The translations under genes were made by a program, and so were the position numbers. A model generated the notes under the pieces. It worked only from the letters and a program-made list of their open reading frames with translations, made no database searches and was not told the DNA's origin. This document shows positions 1-9,292 of a stretch of 38,486 nt of DNA, piece after piece. Within the stretch, counting starts at the first letter, position 1, and the number at the start of each line of letters is the position of its first letter. The DNA is from Rickettsiaceae bacterium. GTDB taxonomy: Bacteria > Pseudomonadota > Alphaproteobacteria > Rickettsiales > Rickettsiaceae. The stretch spans positions 1-38,486 of the forward strand of contig JAIOYM010000001.1 in assembly GCA_021741085.1 (NCBI GenBank), given 5' to 3'.

Positions 1-352
1 TATTTCTATAACCGCTAGAGGATGTTGCTACGTTCTTAACAGAGTCCACATTCCAACAAATTACAACACTCCCTCGAAAATTTACTCTCTATCCCCCCAC
101 ATTCCTCCAACAACACTCCCTCGAAAATTTACCTCCCTATCTAACTCTTCCCATGTTTGCGCGCCCAACCTTTAGTTGAATATATATGTAGAAGGGATGT
201 TGCTTCTTTTATAATAGAATTGCCGGAATGTATCAATACATAGAACTACTTCACCAGAGCTCTTTGCAAAGCTTAAAAACCCTAGTGACACATTCATAGA
301 CTGAACTTAAAAATCTAACTATAGCTGCACTAGTCAGCCATAGTAATTATAG
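1..352. other. Non-coding region downstream of rpoC with repeat remnants
   Basis: No gene is seen here. Positions 11-27 (minus) match the GCAACATCCTCTAGCGG edge of the repeats at 18.2 and 22.8 kb. Positions about 187-228 (minus) resemble the repeat linker at 22081-22120, which has the order CATTC-GGCAATT-AAGAGAAG-AACATCCC. Positions 63-86 and 109-132 are a direct repeat. The rest shows no coding signal apart from the rpoC terminator at 306-356. The region is best read as a worn intergenic deposit of the dispersed repeat family. Confidence 0.7.
63..132. repeat. 46-bp-period direct repeat, with a third inverted copy near 21.87 kb
   Basis: ACAACACTCCCTCGAAAATT begins at 63 and again at 109, and both copies continue into TTAC. 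An 18-bp part, GAAAATTTACTCTCTATC at 74-91, recurs as its reverse complement at 21861-21878. So this is a dispersed intergenic repeat and not only a local duplication. Confidence 0.75.
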
Positions 353-356
353 TTAG
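306..356 (-). terminator. Rho-independent terminator of rpoC
   Basis: Read on the minus strand, CTAACTATA (356-348) pairs perfectly with TATAGTTAG (323-315). A small inner GCTG/CAGC stem sits inside, and ATTTTTAAG follows. The hairpin begins inside the rpoC stop codon, so it should end rpoBC transcription right after the gene. Confidence 0.65.
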
Positions 357-3300
357 CTTGTTGGTAAAACTTCTTGCGCTTCAGAAACAAGTTTTTGCTG
401 CTCTAGTTGTTTTTCCATTCTTCTAGCTTCTTTATAAGCTTGAGCTACATATTGCCCAGTACCGGCAGGAATCAATCTACCAACAATAACGTTTTCTTTA
501 AGACCGGTTAAGTTATCCCTTTTACCCGCCACCGCAGCTTCAGTTAAAACCCTTGTTGTTTCCTGGAAGGAAGCCGCAGAAATAAATGATCTGGTTTGCA
601 GAGAAGCCTTGGTTATACCCTGAAGAATCTCTTGAGCTTTAACAATTTTACGGTTTTGTTGCTCTAGTTTTTGGTTAAGCTCATATAAATCTATTTTATC
701 AAGCTTATCGCCTAAGGATAAAGTACTATCACCAATATCCGTAACTTCAACTTTTTGCAACATCTGCTTGATTATAACTTCAATATGCTTATCATCAATT
801 TTAACCCCTTGCAAACGGTATACAGATTGAATTTGTTCAACCATATAATCAGATAATTTAGGCACACCCATAATACGCAATATATCCTGAAGTACTGAAT
901 GCCCATCAACTATCACATCTCCTCTTTTTACTATATCTCCATCCATAGGTATTACATGTTTACCTTTCTGTAAAACATATGATACAGGATCAGAACCATC
1001 AAGTGGATGTAAAATAAGTTTACGTTTAGTTTTATAGTCTTTGCCGAATTCAATTCTCCCCTCAGCTTCAGCTATAATAGCATGATCTTTAGGTCTGCGA
1101 GCTTCAACAAGCTCTACTACACGTGGCAAACCACCAGTAATGTCTTTAGTTTTACTAGATTCTCTAGTAATACGAGCAATCAAATCACCAGCACTAATCG
1201 CTGCACCGTCTTCAACAGTTAAAATAGCATTTACTGGTAAATAATACTTAGCTTCGGATCCGTTAGGTAACTTTATAGGATTGCCCTTGTCATCGTAAAT
1301 ATCAATACGTGGTTTTAATTCTGTTCTGCTGCCGTGATGCCTAGATTCTGTAACTAATTTCTTACTTATACCTGTGTTTTCATCGGTTACGTCACGAATA
1401 GAAACACCCTCAATCAAATCTTGGAAACGAGCAAAACCAGCTTTTTCACTTAATATTGGAATGCTATAAGCGTCCCATTCGGCTATTTTTTGGCGTTTAA
1501 CAACGGTAGCGCCATCTTCAACTAGTAGTTTAGCACCATAAGCAACTTTATAAACACCTTTTTGTAAACCATTAGAGTCTAAAACAACAAGCTCACAAAC
1601 CCTATTCATTACTATTACTTCACCTTTAGAATTCTTAACTAAGTTGGCATTTACTATTTTCACTTTACCATCTATAGAAGCTTCAATAGATGAACTTTCT
1701 GCGCCACGAGTTGCAGCACCACCAATGTGGAAAGTTCTCATTGTCAACTGAGTTCCAGGTTCACCAATAGATTGAGCTGCTATTATTCCTACGGCTTCTC
1801 CAATAGCTACAGGAGATCCGGTAGCTAAATCTCTTCCGTAACATTTACTGCAAACACCATGTATTAATTCGCATGTTAGGACCGATCGTACTTTAATAGT
1901 GTCTATTCCTGAAGTTTGTATCTTTTCAACCCCTATTTCGTCAATCAACTCATTAGTTGCAAATACCAATTCGTTAGTTACTGGATGATATATATTAGCA
2001 GCAGAAACTCTACCTAATATTCTGTCTGCAAGAGATACGATAACATCTACACCGTCAACTACACTGCTAATTTCTAAGCCATTAGTGGTACCACAATCAT
2101 GTGTAGTAACCATACAATCTTGAGCAACGTCAACTAATCTACGAGTCAAATAACCCGAATTCGCTGTTTTTAGAGCAGTATCCGCAAGACCTTTACGAGC
2201 ACCATGACTTGAATTAAAATATTCTATAACTTTCAAACCTTCTTTGAAATTTGAAATAATAGGTGTTTCAATAATTTCACCAGAAGGTGTTGCCATCAAA
2301 CCACGCATACCACAAATTTGCTTTATCTGGTTAGCAGAACCTCTAGCACCAGAATTCGCCATCATGTAAATAGAGTTCAAGCTCTGTTGATTTGTAGCAT
2401 CTTCTGATTTTTTTATAAATGATTTAGAAATTTCTTGCATCAGATCGTTTGTCACTTTATCTGTACATCTAGACCAGGCATCGATTATTTTATTATATCT
2501 TTCCCCATAAGTAATCAAACCCTCGGTATATTGCTTTTCAAATTCCTTTACTTCTTTAGTAGTTTCAGTTACGTGTTTTTCTTTTGTCTTTGGCGTGATC
2601 ATATCGTCCAAACCAAAAGATATACCTGAAGAACAAGCATATTTAAAACCCATTTCCATTAAGCGATCAGCAAATATTACTGTAGCCTTTTGACCAAAAT
2701 ATCTATATACGTGATCTATCAGACCCGAAATATCTTTTTTAGTTAAGGTTTTGTTTATTAAAGACAAATCTGCGTTACTTGAATCTGGCAATAATTGCGC
2801 AAATATCAATCTTCCAGGGGTTATATCTAATAATATGCTGTCTTGTGGACTATCAGCAAAAGCTTTTTTAATACGATAACGAATTTTAGTATGTATTGTT
2901 ATTACTTTATTGAACAAAGCGTGGTGAATTTCTGCCATATTAGCAAAAATCATATTTTCACCAGGTTCATTATCCAAAGCTAAAGTAAGGTAATAAATTC
3001 CAAGAACAATATCTTTATCAGCCACAATAATAGGTTTACCGTTTGCTGGACTGAGAATGTTGTTGGTAGACATCATTAGAACCCTAGCTTCTGTCTGCGC
3101 TTCTATTGAAAGCGGAACATGCACAGCCATTTGGTCACCATCAAAGTCAGCGTTAAACGCTGTACAAACCAACGGATGTAGTTGTATAGCCTTACCTTCA
3201 ATAAGAATAGGCTCAAACGCCTGAATACTTAATCGGTGAAGGGTGGGAGCTCTGTTTAGTAAAATTGGATGCTGTCTTATAACCTCTTCAAGGACATCCC

Positions 3301-4528
3301 ATACCTCTGGCTTTTCTGCTTCCACCATTTTTCTTGCAACCTTAATGCTGTGAGCTATACCATACATCTCTAATTTTGCATAAATAAATGGCTTAAATAA
3401 CTCTAAAGCCATTTTCTTAGGTAAACCACATTGATGAAGCTTCAATTCAGGACCCACAACGATTACAGATCTTCCAGAGTAATCTACACGTTTTCCAAGA
3501 AGATTCTGTCTGAAACGCCCTTGTTTACCTTTTAACATGTCACTCAAAGACTTCAAAGGCCTTTTGTTAGCACCCTTGACAGCTTTACCTCTACGGCCGT
3601 TATCAAATAGAGCATCCACCGATTCCTGTAGCATTCTCTTTTCATTACGTATCATAATGTCTGGAGACTTTAGTTTTATCAGGCTTTTTAATCTGTTATT
3701 TCTGTTGATAACCCTTCTGTATAATTCGTTCAAATCTGATGTAGCAAAACGTCCACCATCAAGTTGAACCAAAGGCCTTATTTCTGGAGGAATAACAGGT
3801 AAAACAGTCATTACCATCCATTCTGGCTTATTCCCAGACTCAATGAAATCTTCTACCAATTTCAATCTTTTTATCAGTTTCTTCTTTTTGGCCTCTGAAT
3901 TGGTTTCTACTATTTCACTTTTAATATCTATAGACAATTTTGCTAAATCTAAAGTGGCAAGCAAATTGTAAATAGCTTCACCACCAATTTGGCAATTGAA
4001 ATTATCTTCACCATGCTCATCTTGTAGCTTTTTTAATGCATCTTCAGAAATTAAGTCACCTCTATTTAAAGCCACTAAACCTGGATCAATAACCACATAA
4101 GAATCAAAATATAATACCTTCTCAAGATCTCTTAAAGTCATATCCAAGAGCAAGCTTATTCGCGAAGGTAGTGATTTGAAAAACCATATATGTACTATTG
4201 GTGTAGCTAAATCTATATGCCCCATACGTTCACGTCTAACTCTTGCAGTCGTGACCTCTACACCGCATTTTTCACAAATAATACCACGATATTTTATTCT
4301 TTTGTATTTACCGCATCCACATTCGTAATCTTTAGTTGGACCAAAAATTCTAGAACAAAACAATCCATCTTTCTCTGGCTTAAAAGTCCTGTAATTAATT
4401 GTTTCAGGCTTAGTGACCAAGCCGTAAGACCAAGATTTTATCTGCTCAGGACTTGCTATGTTAATTTTTATATAGTCGAAATGTTGAACATTGCTAACTT
4501 GACCATAAAAATTGGTAGATTTTGCCAT
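353..4528 (-). CDS. rpoC: DNA-directed RNA polymerase subunit beta'
   Basis: The largest core subunit of RNA polymerase, 1391 residues, close to the 1407 of E. coli. The N-terminal zinc site is Cys70, Cys72, Cys85 and Cys88, the same positions as in E. coli. The catalytic magnesium loop NADFDGD is at residues 459-465. The second zinc cluster follows, in the DCMVTTHDCG and CELIHGVCSKC segments. The trigger-loop region (GEPGTQLTMRTFHIGG) is intact. The start ATG has an AAGGGA Shine-Dalgarno sequence 5 nt upstream, one of the best in the window. rpoB lies upstream on the same strand but 354 bp away, much farther than usual. The gene ends in a terminator hairpin. There is no sign of truncation or insertion. 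Confidence 0.98.
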   Translation of the reverse strand: MAKSTNFYGQVSNVQHFDYIKINIASPEQIKSWSYGLVTKPETINYRTFKPEKDGLFCSRIFGPTKDYECGCGKYKRIKYRGIICEKCGVEVTTARVRRERMGHIDLATPIVHIWFFKSLPSRISLLLDMTLRDLEKVLYFDSYVVIDPGLVALNRGDLISEDALKKLQDEHGEDNFNCQIGGEAIYNLLATLDLAKLSIDIKSEIVETNSEAKKKKLIKRLKLVEDFIESGNKPEWMVMTVLPVIPPEIRPLVQLDGGRFATSDLNELYRRVINRNNRLKSLIKLKSPDIMIRNEKRMLQESVDALFDNGRRGKAVKGANKRPLKSLSDMLKGKQGRFRQNLLGKRVDYSGRSVIVVGPELKLHQCGLPKKMALELFKPFIYAKLEMYGIAHSIKVARKMVEAEKPEVWDVLEEVIRQHPILLNRAPTLHRLSIQAFEPILIEGKAIQLHPLVCTAFNADFDGDQMAVHVPLSIEAQTEARVLMMSTNNILSPANGKPIIVADKDIVLGIYYLTLALDNEPGENMIFANMAEIHHALFNKVITIHTKIRYRIKKAFADSPQDSILLDITPGRLIFAQLLPDSSNADLSLINKTLTKKDISGLIDHVYRYFGQKATVIFADRLMEMGFKYACSSGISFGLDDMITPKTKEKHVTETTKEVKEFEKQYTEGLITYGERYNKIIDAWSRCTDKVTNDLMQEISKSFIKKSEDATNQQSLNSIYMMANSGARGSANQIKQICGMRGLMATPSGEIIETPIISNFKEGLKVIEYFNSSHGARKGLADTALKTANSGYLTRRLVDVAQDCMVTTHDCGTTNGLEISSVVDGVDVIVSLADRILGRVSAANIYHPVTNELVFATNELIDEIGVEKIQTSGIDTIKVRSVLTCELIHGVCSKCYGRDLATGSPVAIGEAVGIIAAQSIGEPGTQLTMRTFHIGGAATRGAESSSIEASIDGKVKIVNANLVKNSKGEVIVMNRVCELVVLDSNGLQKGVYKVAYGAKLLVEDGATVVKRQKIAEWDAYSIPILSEKAGFARFQDLIEGVSIRDVTDENTGISKKLVTESRHHGSRTELKPRIDIYDDKGNPIKLPNGSEAKYYLPVNAILTVEDGAAISAGDLIARITRESSKTKDITGGLPRVVELVEARRPKDHAIIAEAEGRIEFGKDYKTKRKLILHPLDGSDPVSYVLQKGKHVIPMDGDIVKRGDVIVDGHSVLQDILRIMGVPKLSDYMVEQIQSVYRLQGVKIDDKHIEVIIKQMLQKVEVTDIGDSTLSLGDKLDKIDLYELNQKLEQQNRKIVKAQEILQGITKASLQTRSFISAASFQETTRVLTEAAVAGKRDNLTGLKENVIVGRLIPAGTGQYVAQAYKEARRMEKQLEQQKLVSEAQEVLPTS

Positions 4529-4882
4529 AATATCCCTTATAGATTTGTTTTATATTATTTTTATAAAATTTTATTTATATTTTCTGCTGCCCGTTTATAT
4601 AATTTTTAATTACAGTATTATTTGCGAATAAGTTTAAATAAAAAATTATACAACCCAAATGTTTAAAAAATTTTTAAGAACCTACTTCTAGCTTTTGTAA
4701 AGTTAACTCAAAATTTTGCTACTGCAATTCAAAGTTATGTTTTCAAAGAAGTATTTCATCATAAAAAATTAACAATTACTCTTTAGAGTTTAACTTTAAG
4801 ATTCTAAAAACAAATTTTTATATCTATGTCATATCAATAACAATGCTGTTTTTTTACAACAAAGATATATTATTCACTAACT
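4529..4882. other. 354-bp AT-rich spacer between rpoB and rpoC
   Basis: The two polymerase genes are usually only tens of bases apart. No ORF with coding character, tRNA or clear hairpin terminator is seen here. On the minus strand a perfect TATAAT is found at 4650-4645, about 115 bases before rpoC. No good -35 hexamer lies 16-18 bases upstream of it, so a separate rpoC promoter is possible but unproven. The spacer could be the scar of a lost gene or insertion. Confidence 0.6.
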
Positions 4883-7800
4883 TCAATTTTCTTCATCTTT
4901 AGATAAACTTATATTCAGCCCCAAAGATTTTAATTCACTCACTATAACGTTAAATGATTCTGGAATTCCAGCTTCAAAGCTTTGAGTGCCGGTAACTATA
5001 GATTTATAATTCTTTATTCTTCCAGCTACATCATCAGATTTAATTGTAAGCATTTCCTGCAAGATATAACTAGCCCCATAACCCTGTATAGCCCAACATT
5101 CCATCTCACCAAATCTTTGACCACCAAAATGAGATTTACCTCCAAGTGGCTGTTGCGTAACCAAACTATATGGTCCAATTGAACGAGCGTGAACTTTATC
5201 ATCTACCAAATGCAGTAATTTTAAAACGTATTTATAGCCAATTGTTACTGGTCTATCCAAAAACTCACCGGTTCTACCATCGATTAATTTAACTTGACCA
5301 GAGCTAGATTCATCAGCAAGATCAAGCATGTGCTGTACATCTTCTACCTTAGCGCCATCGAATACAGGTGTTGCAAAATATACGCCTTTACTTTGAGATT
5401 TAGCGAAACTTACCAATTCATCTTTCGACATATTTTCAATTTTCTCCGAAATCTCTCCTCTATTGAAGACTTTCTTTATAAAAGTCTTAGCAGATGGCAT
5501 TGCAGATTCATCAGACAACATAGCCTCAGCTAATTTATTTATTTTCTTTCCTAATCTAACTGATGCCCAACCTAAACTTGTTTCAAGAATCTGCCCAATA
5601 TTCATCCTTGATGGCAAACCCAAAGGATTTAAAATCATGTCTATAGGAGTTCCATCCTCTAAAAATGGCATATCTTCAACTGGTACTATAGTGGATACAA
5701 CACCTTTGTTACCGTGCCTACCAGCCATTTTATCGCCCGGTTGCAATCTATGCTTTATGGCAATGAAAACCTTAACTACCTTCAAAGCACCCTGTGGTAA
5801 ATCATCCCCAGCCTTTAATTTATCTATTTTTACCGATAGTTTTTTATTAATCTCCGACTTAGTCTCATCGTATTCAGACTTTAGGGCTATAATTTCTTGC
5901 ATTTTTTCTTGATTCGCAATAACAAACTGCCACCATAAAGCTTTAGAAAAACTAGAAAGCAGCTGACGTGTAATCACCTTATCTTTACCCAAAGTCTTAG
6001 GCCCACTTACTATATCTTGACCATCTAACAGTTGGAAAAGTTTACCATAGGTCAAATCATCAACTACAACAAGCTCATCATCTTTATCTTTGGTATATTT
6101 GTCAATCTGTTGACGTTCTATAGAAAGAGATCTTTGATCTTTAGGAACTCCCCTTCTTGAAAGAACTCTAACCTCTATAACGGTTCCCGTGATTCCAGGT
6201 GGAACATACAATGAAGAATCTCTTACATCGGAAGCTTTTTCACCATAAATACAACGCACCAATCTTTCTTCCGGAGTTACCAAAGATTCGCTCTTAGGAG
6301 TAACTTTACCAACTAATATATCACCAGGTTTTATTTCTGCACCTATACGAACTATACCAACCTCATCAAGATTTACACAATGCTCTTCATTAACATTTGG
6401 TATATCTCGAGTTACTTCTTCGGGTCCAAGCTTTGTGTCACGAGCTACTAACTCCAATTCCTCAATGTGAATTGATGTATAAAGATCGTCTTTAACAACT
6501 CTTTCCGAAATTACTATCGAATCTTCGAATGTATAACCTTTCCATGGCAAATAAGCTACTAATACGTTCTTACCCAAAGCAATCTCTCCATGATCAGAGC
6601 TTGGTCCATCAGCTATTACATCACCAGCATTAACCAAATCGCCTAAACTTACTATTGGGTTTTGAGTTATACATGTATTATGGTTAGAACGTTGAGATTT
6701 CAATAAGTTATATATGTCGACCTTTGGCGAATTATCATATTTATTTGCGAAGGTTTTGATAACTATTCTGTTAGAATCTACATATTCTACAACTCCAGAA
6801 TTCAGAGCTACAATAGAGGCCCCAGAATCTTTAGCAACTATACTTTCTACACCAGTTCCAACAAAAGGAGCCTCTGTTTTCATCAACGGAACAGCCTGAC
6901 GTTGCATGTTTGAACCCATCAGCGCACGGTTACCGTCATCGTTTTCTAAGAATGGAATCATTGCTGCACCGATAGAAACAACCTGTATAGGATTTATATC
7001 CATATAATCTACATCCGAAGCAGGCGCTAGTACAAAATTACCGTCCAACCTGCAATTCAACAAATCTTCCTCTATGGTGCCATCTTTAGCAAGCTTAATG
7101 GTTGATTGCGCAATCTTATAATTTGCTTCATCTAGAGCTGAAAGATAGTGGATCTCATTAGTTGCTTTACCATTTACTACTTTTTTGTAAGGAGTCTCTA
7201 TAAACCCATATTTATTAACCTTAGCATAGGTTGTCAAAGAATTAATAAGACCAATATTTTGTCCCTCTGGAGTCTCTATCGGGCATATTCTTCCGTAATG
7301 AGTTGGATGGACGTCTCGAACCTCAAGACCAGCTCGCTCTCTATTGACACCACCGGGACCAAGAGCAGAAAGACGTCTTTTGTGCGTAATTTCTGATAGT
7401 GGGTTAGTTTGATCCATAAATTGTGAAAGTTGCGAACTCCCAAAGAATTCTTTTATTGCAGCCACCAATAATTTAGAATTGATAAGATCATGCGGCATTA
7501 TAGTGTCTATGTCCACAGCATTCATGCGTTCAAATATATTTTTTTGTATACGCAAAACACCTATCCTAAATTGGTTTTCAACTAGTTCACCTACAGATCT
7601 AACTCTTCTATTTCCCAAATTATCTATATCGTCTATTGAACCCTTGCCGTCTTTTATCTCTATTAATTTTTTTATAGTCTCTTTCAAATCGTCAGCCGTA
7701 AGAACTCTTTCGTCTATAGGGGTTTGTAAGTTCAAACTTGCATTAATTTTCACTCTACCAACCTCAGACAAATCATAACGATCTGTGCTAAAAATAAGTC

Positions 7801-8980
7801 TATTTAGCAAATTTTTACTTGTTTCAGCAGTAGCTGGTTCACCTGGACGCAAAACTCTAAAAATATCTATCAAAGCTGTTTCTTTATTATGACCACGATC
7901 AGCCATCAAAGTATTCCTAATATAAGGCCCGCAGTTGTTCTTTATCGCTAAAATCTGTATTTCTTTAATTTTGTGTTTATCTAATAATTCTAAAAGATCG
8001 GTTGATATCTCTTCCCCAGCATGCGCAAGTCTTGATCCGTGCTTATCGAAAATATCTTTAGCTATAAATTTACCAACCAAATAATCAGAACGAAGTAATA
8101 TATTTTGCTCAGGCTCTTGACCTATTTTACGCAAAATTCTAGGATTAATTTTTTGTTCGGCCGCTATAATAATATTTTTAGTATCAGCATTTACTATATC
8201 GTAATCAAATTTTTGAGCAGACAGTAAAGTTGGAGAGAAAGGAGTAGACCAGTTGTTTTCATCTTGCTTGGTGAAAGACGCAAAATTATAATAATATTCT
8301 AATATATTTTCAGCTTCCATCCCTAACGCATAAAGCAATGTAGTTATGGGTAACTTTCTACGACGATCTATTCTAAAAAAAACTGTGTCTTTAGCGTCAA
8401 ATTCAAAATCTATCCAAGATCCGCGATACGGTATAATACGCGCCGAAAATAGGATTTTACCAGTAGCATGATTTTTACCACGATCGTGATTGAAGAACAC
8501 ACCAGGCGAACGATGCATTTGAGAAACCACAACACGTTCGGTGCCGTTAATCATAAAAGTAGCATTTTTTGTCATCAGAGGTATTTCTCCCAGATAAACT
8601 TCCTGCTCTTTTATGTTGCTAATTTCGGCAATTTTAGTGTGTGGATCTATCTCTTTAACTATAAGACGTAAAACTACTTTAAGCCCCGCAGAGTAAGTTG
8701 AGCCCTTTTGTCTGCATTCATCCAAGTCGTATTTTGGTTTTTCTATTTCATATTTTATAAATTCTAAAGTAGCATTCCCAGCTGGGCTTTCGATAGGAAA
8801 AGATGAAAGTAAAACAGAATGCAACCCCTCGTTTTTACGCTTTTCATGAGGAATGTCTGACTGTAAAAAATTTTCATAGGAGCTTTTCTGAGCCTCTATC
8901 AAATTCGGTATTTCAAGTTTTGTATCAATGCTGCCAAAATTCTTTCTAACTCTAATCTTACTTTCTTGGGTAAATTGCAT
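4883..8980 (-). CDS. rpoB: DNA-directed RNA polymerase subunit beta
   Basis: The second core subunit of RNA polymerase, 1365 residues (E. coli 1342). The start region (VRKNFGSI, IPNLIEAQKSSYENFL) matches the family well. The rifampicin pocket at about residues 512-550 reads SQLSQFMDQTNPLSEITHKR then RLSALGPGG. It carries the usual rifampicin-sensitive residues at the classic resistance positions. ERAGLEVRDVHPTHYGR and CPIETPEGQNIGLINS are intact. The C-terminal clamp-binding segments GGKSHFGGQRFGEMECWA and ALQ-like GYGASYILQEML are present. No Shine-Dalgarno sequence is visible before the ATG. Upstream there is no rplL or rplJ, which normally precede rpoB, so this part of the ribosomal-polymerase operon has been rearranged. 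Confidence 0.98.
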   Translation of the reverse strand: MQFTQESKIRVRKNFGSIDTKLEIPNLIEAQKSSYENFLQSDIPHEKRKNEGLHSVLLSSFPIESPAGNATLEFIKYEIEKPKYDLDECRQKGSTYSAGLKVVLRLIVKEIDPHTKIAEISNIKEQEVYLGEIPLMTKNATFMINGTERVVVSQMHRSPGVFFNHDRGKNHATGKILFSARIIPYRGSWIDFEFDAKDTVFFRIDRRRKLPITTLLYALGMEAENILEYYYNFASFTKQDENNWSTPFSPTLLSAQKFDYDIVNADTKNIIIAAEQKINPRILRKIGQEPEQNILLRSDYLVGKFIAKDIFDKHGSRLAHAGEEISTDLLELLDKHKIKEIQILAIKNNCGPYIRNTLMADRGHNKETALIDIFRVLRPGEPATAETSKNLLNRLIFSTDRYDLSEVGRVKINASLNLQTPIDERVLTADDLKETIKKLIEIKDGKGSIDDIDNLGNRRVRSVGELVENQFRIGVLRIQKNIFERMNAVDIDTIMPHDLINSKLLVAAIKEFFGSSQLSQFMDQTNPLSEITHKRRLSALGPGGVNRERAGLEVRDVHPTHYGRICPIETPEGQNIGLINSLTTYAKVNKYGFIETPYKKVVNGKATNEIHYLSALDEANYKIAQSTIKLAKDGTIEEDLLNCRLDGNFVLAPASDVDYMDINPIQVVSIGAAMIPFLENDDGNRALMGSNMQRQAVPLMKTEAPFVGTGVESIVAKDSGASIVALNSGVVEYVDSNRIVIKTFANKYDNSPKVDIYNLLKSQRSNHNTCITQNPIVSLGDLVNAGDVIADGPSSDHGEIALGKNVLVAYLPWKGYTFEDSIVISERVVKDDLYTSIHIEELELVARDTKLGPEEVTRDIPNVNEEHCVNLDEVGIVRIGAEIKPGDILVGKVTPKSESLVTPEERLVRCIYGEKASDVRDSSLYVPPGITGTVIEVRVLSRRGVPKDQRSLSIERQQIDKYTKDKDDELVVVDDLTYGKLFQLLDGQDIVSGPKTLGKDKVITRQLLSSFSKALWWQFVIANQEKMQEIIALKSEYDETKSEINKKLSVKIDKLKAGDDLPQGALKVVKVFIAIKHRLQPGDKMAGRHGNKGVVSTIVPVEDMPFLEDGTPIDMILNPLGLPSRMNIGQILETSLGWASVRLGKKINKLAEAMLSDESAMPSAKTFIKKVFNRGEISEKIENMSKDELVSFAKSQSKGVYFATPVFDGAKVEDVQHMLDLADESSSGQVKLIDGRTGEFLDRPVTIGYKYVLKLLHLVDDKVHARSIGPYSLVTQQPLGGKSHFGGQRFGEMECWAIQGYGASYILQEMLTIKSDDVAGRIKNYKSIVTGTQSFEAGIPESFNVIVSELKSLGLNISLSKDEEN

Positions 8981-9292
8981 ATGATAAAAATTTCTACTAA
9001 AATAATATTATTAAACAAACTTAAATTTCGATGATTATAAGGGGAACGAAGCTTTTGTTACATATATAAATAGATGATCTGCTAGATTTTTATTAATACT
9101 TGACTCTATATACTTTAATGCTGAGCATAAATTCTTCATGCTATCAAGAAAATAATACTAACGCAACTACATCAACAAAGCAAGTGATTTATGCTTATGA
9201 TTTATTCTTTTTTACAAAATTATTAGTGGGTGTTTTGAATTAATTGGACGGAAATCATAATCTCAAATTATTTATACCCATATCAATTTATA
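8981..9292. other. 312-bp spacer upstream of rpoB
   Basis: The spacer holds the likely rpoB promoter (see 9034-9061). No ribosomal protein gene or tRNA is present. A 41-codon ORF on the plus strand (9118-9243) exists but lacks a ribosome site and is not called. Confidence 0.6.
9034..9061 (-). promoter_or_regulatory. Candidate rpoB promoter
   Basis: On the minus strand a perfect -10 TATAAT (9039-9034) lies 16 bases after GTAACA (9061-9056), a 4/6 match to the -35 consensus. The 5' leader would be about 45 bases. No other comparable site is seen between the neighbouring genes. Confidence 0.45.

Noticed and set aside
353..8980. Many plus-strand frames of 60-150 codons opposite rpoB and rpoC
   Set aside because: They are shadows of highly conserved genes on the minus strand, with no start signals or recognisable products.
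9118..9243. 41-codon plus-strand ORF (MLSINSSCYQENN...) between rpoB and the exported-protein gene
   Set aside because: No ribosome site or properly spaced promoter is present, and the composition is like random AT-rich DNA.
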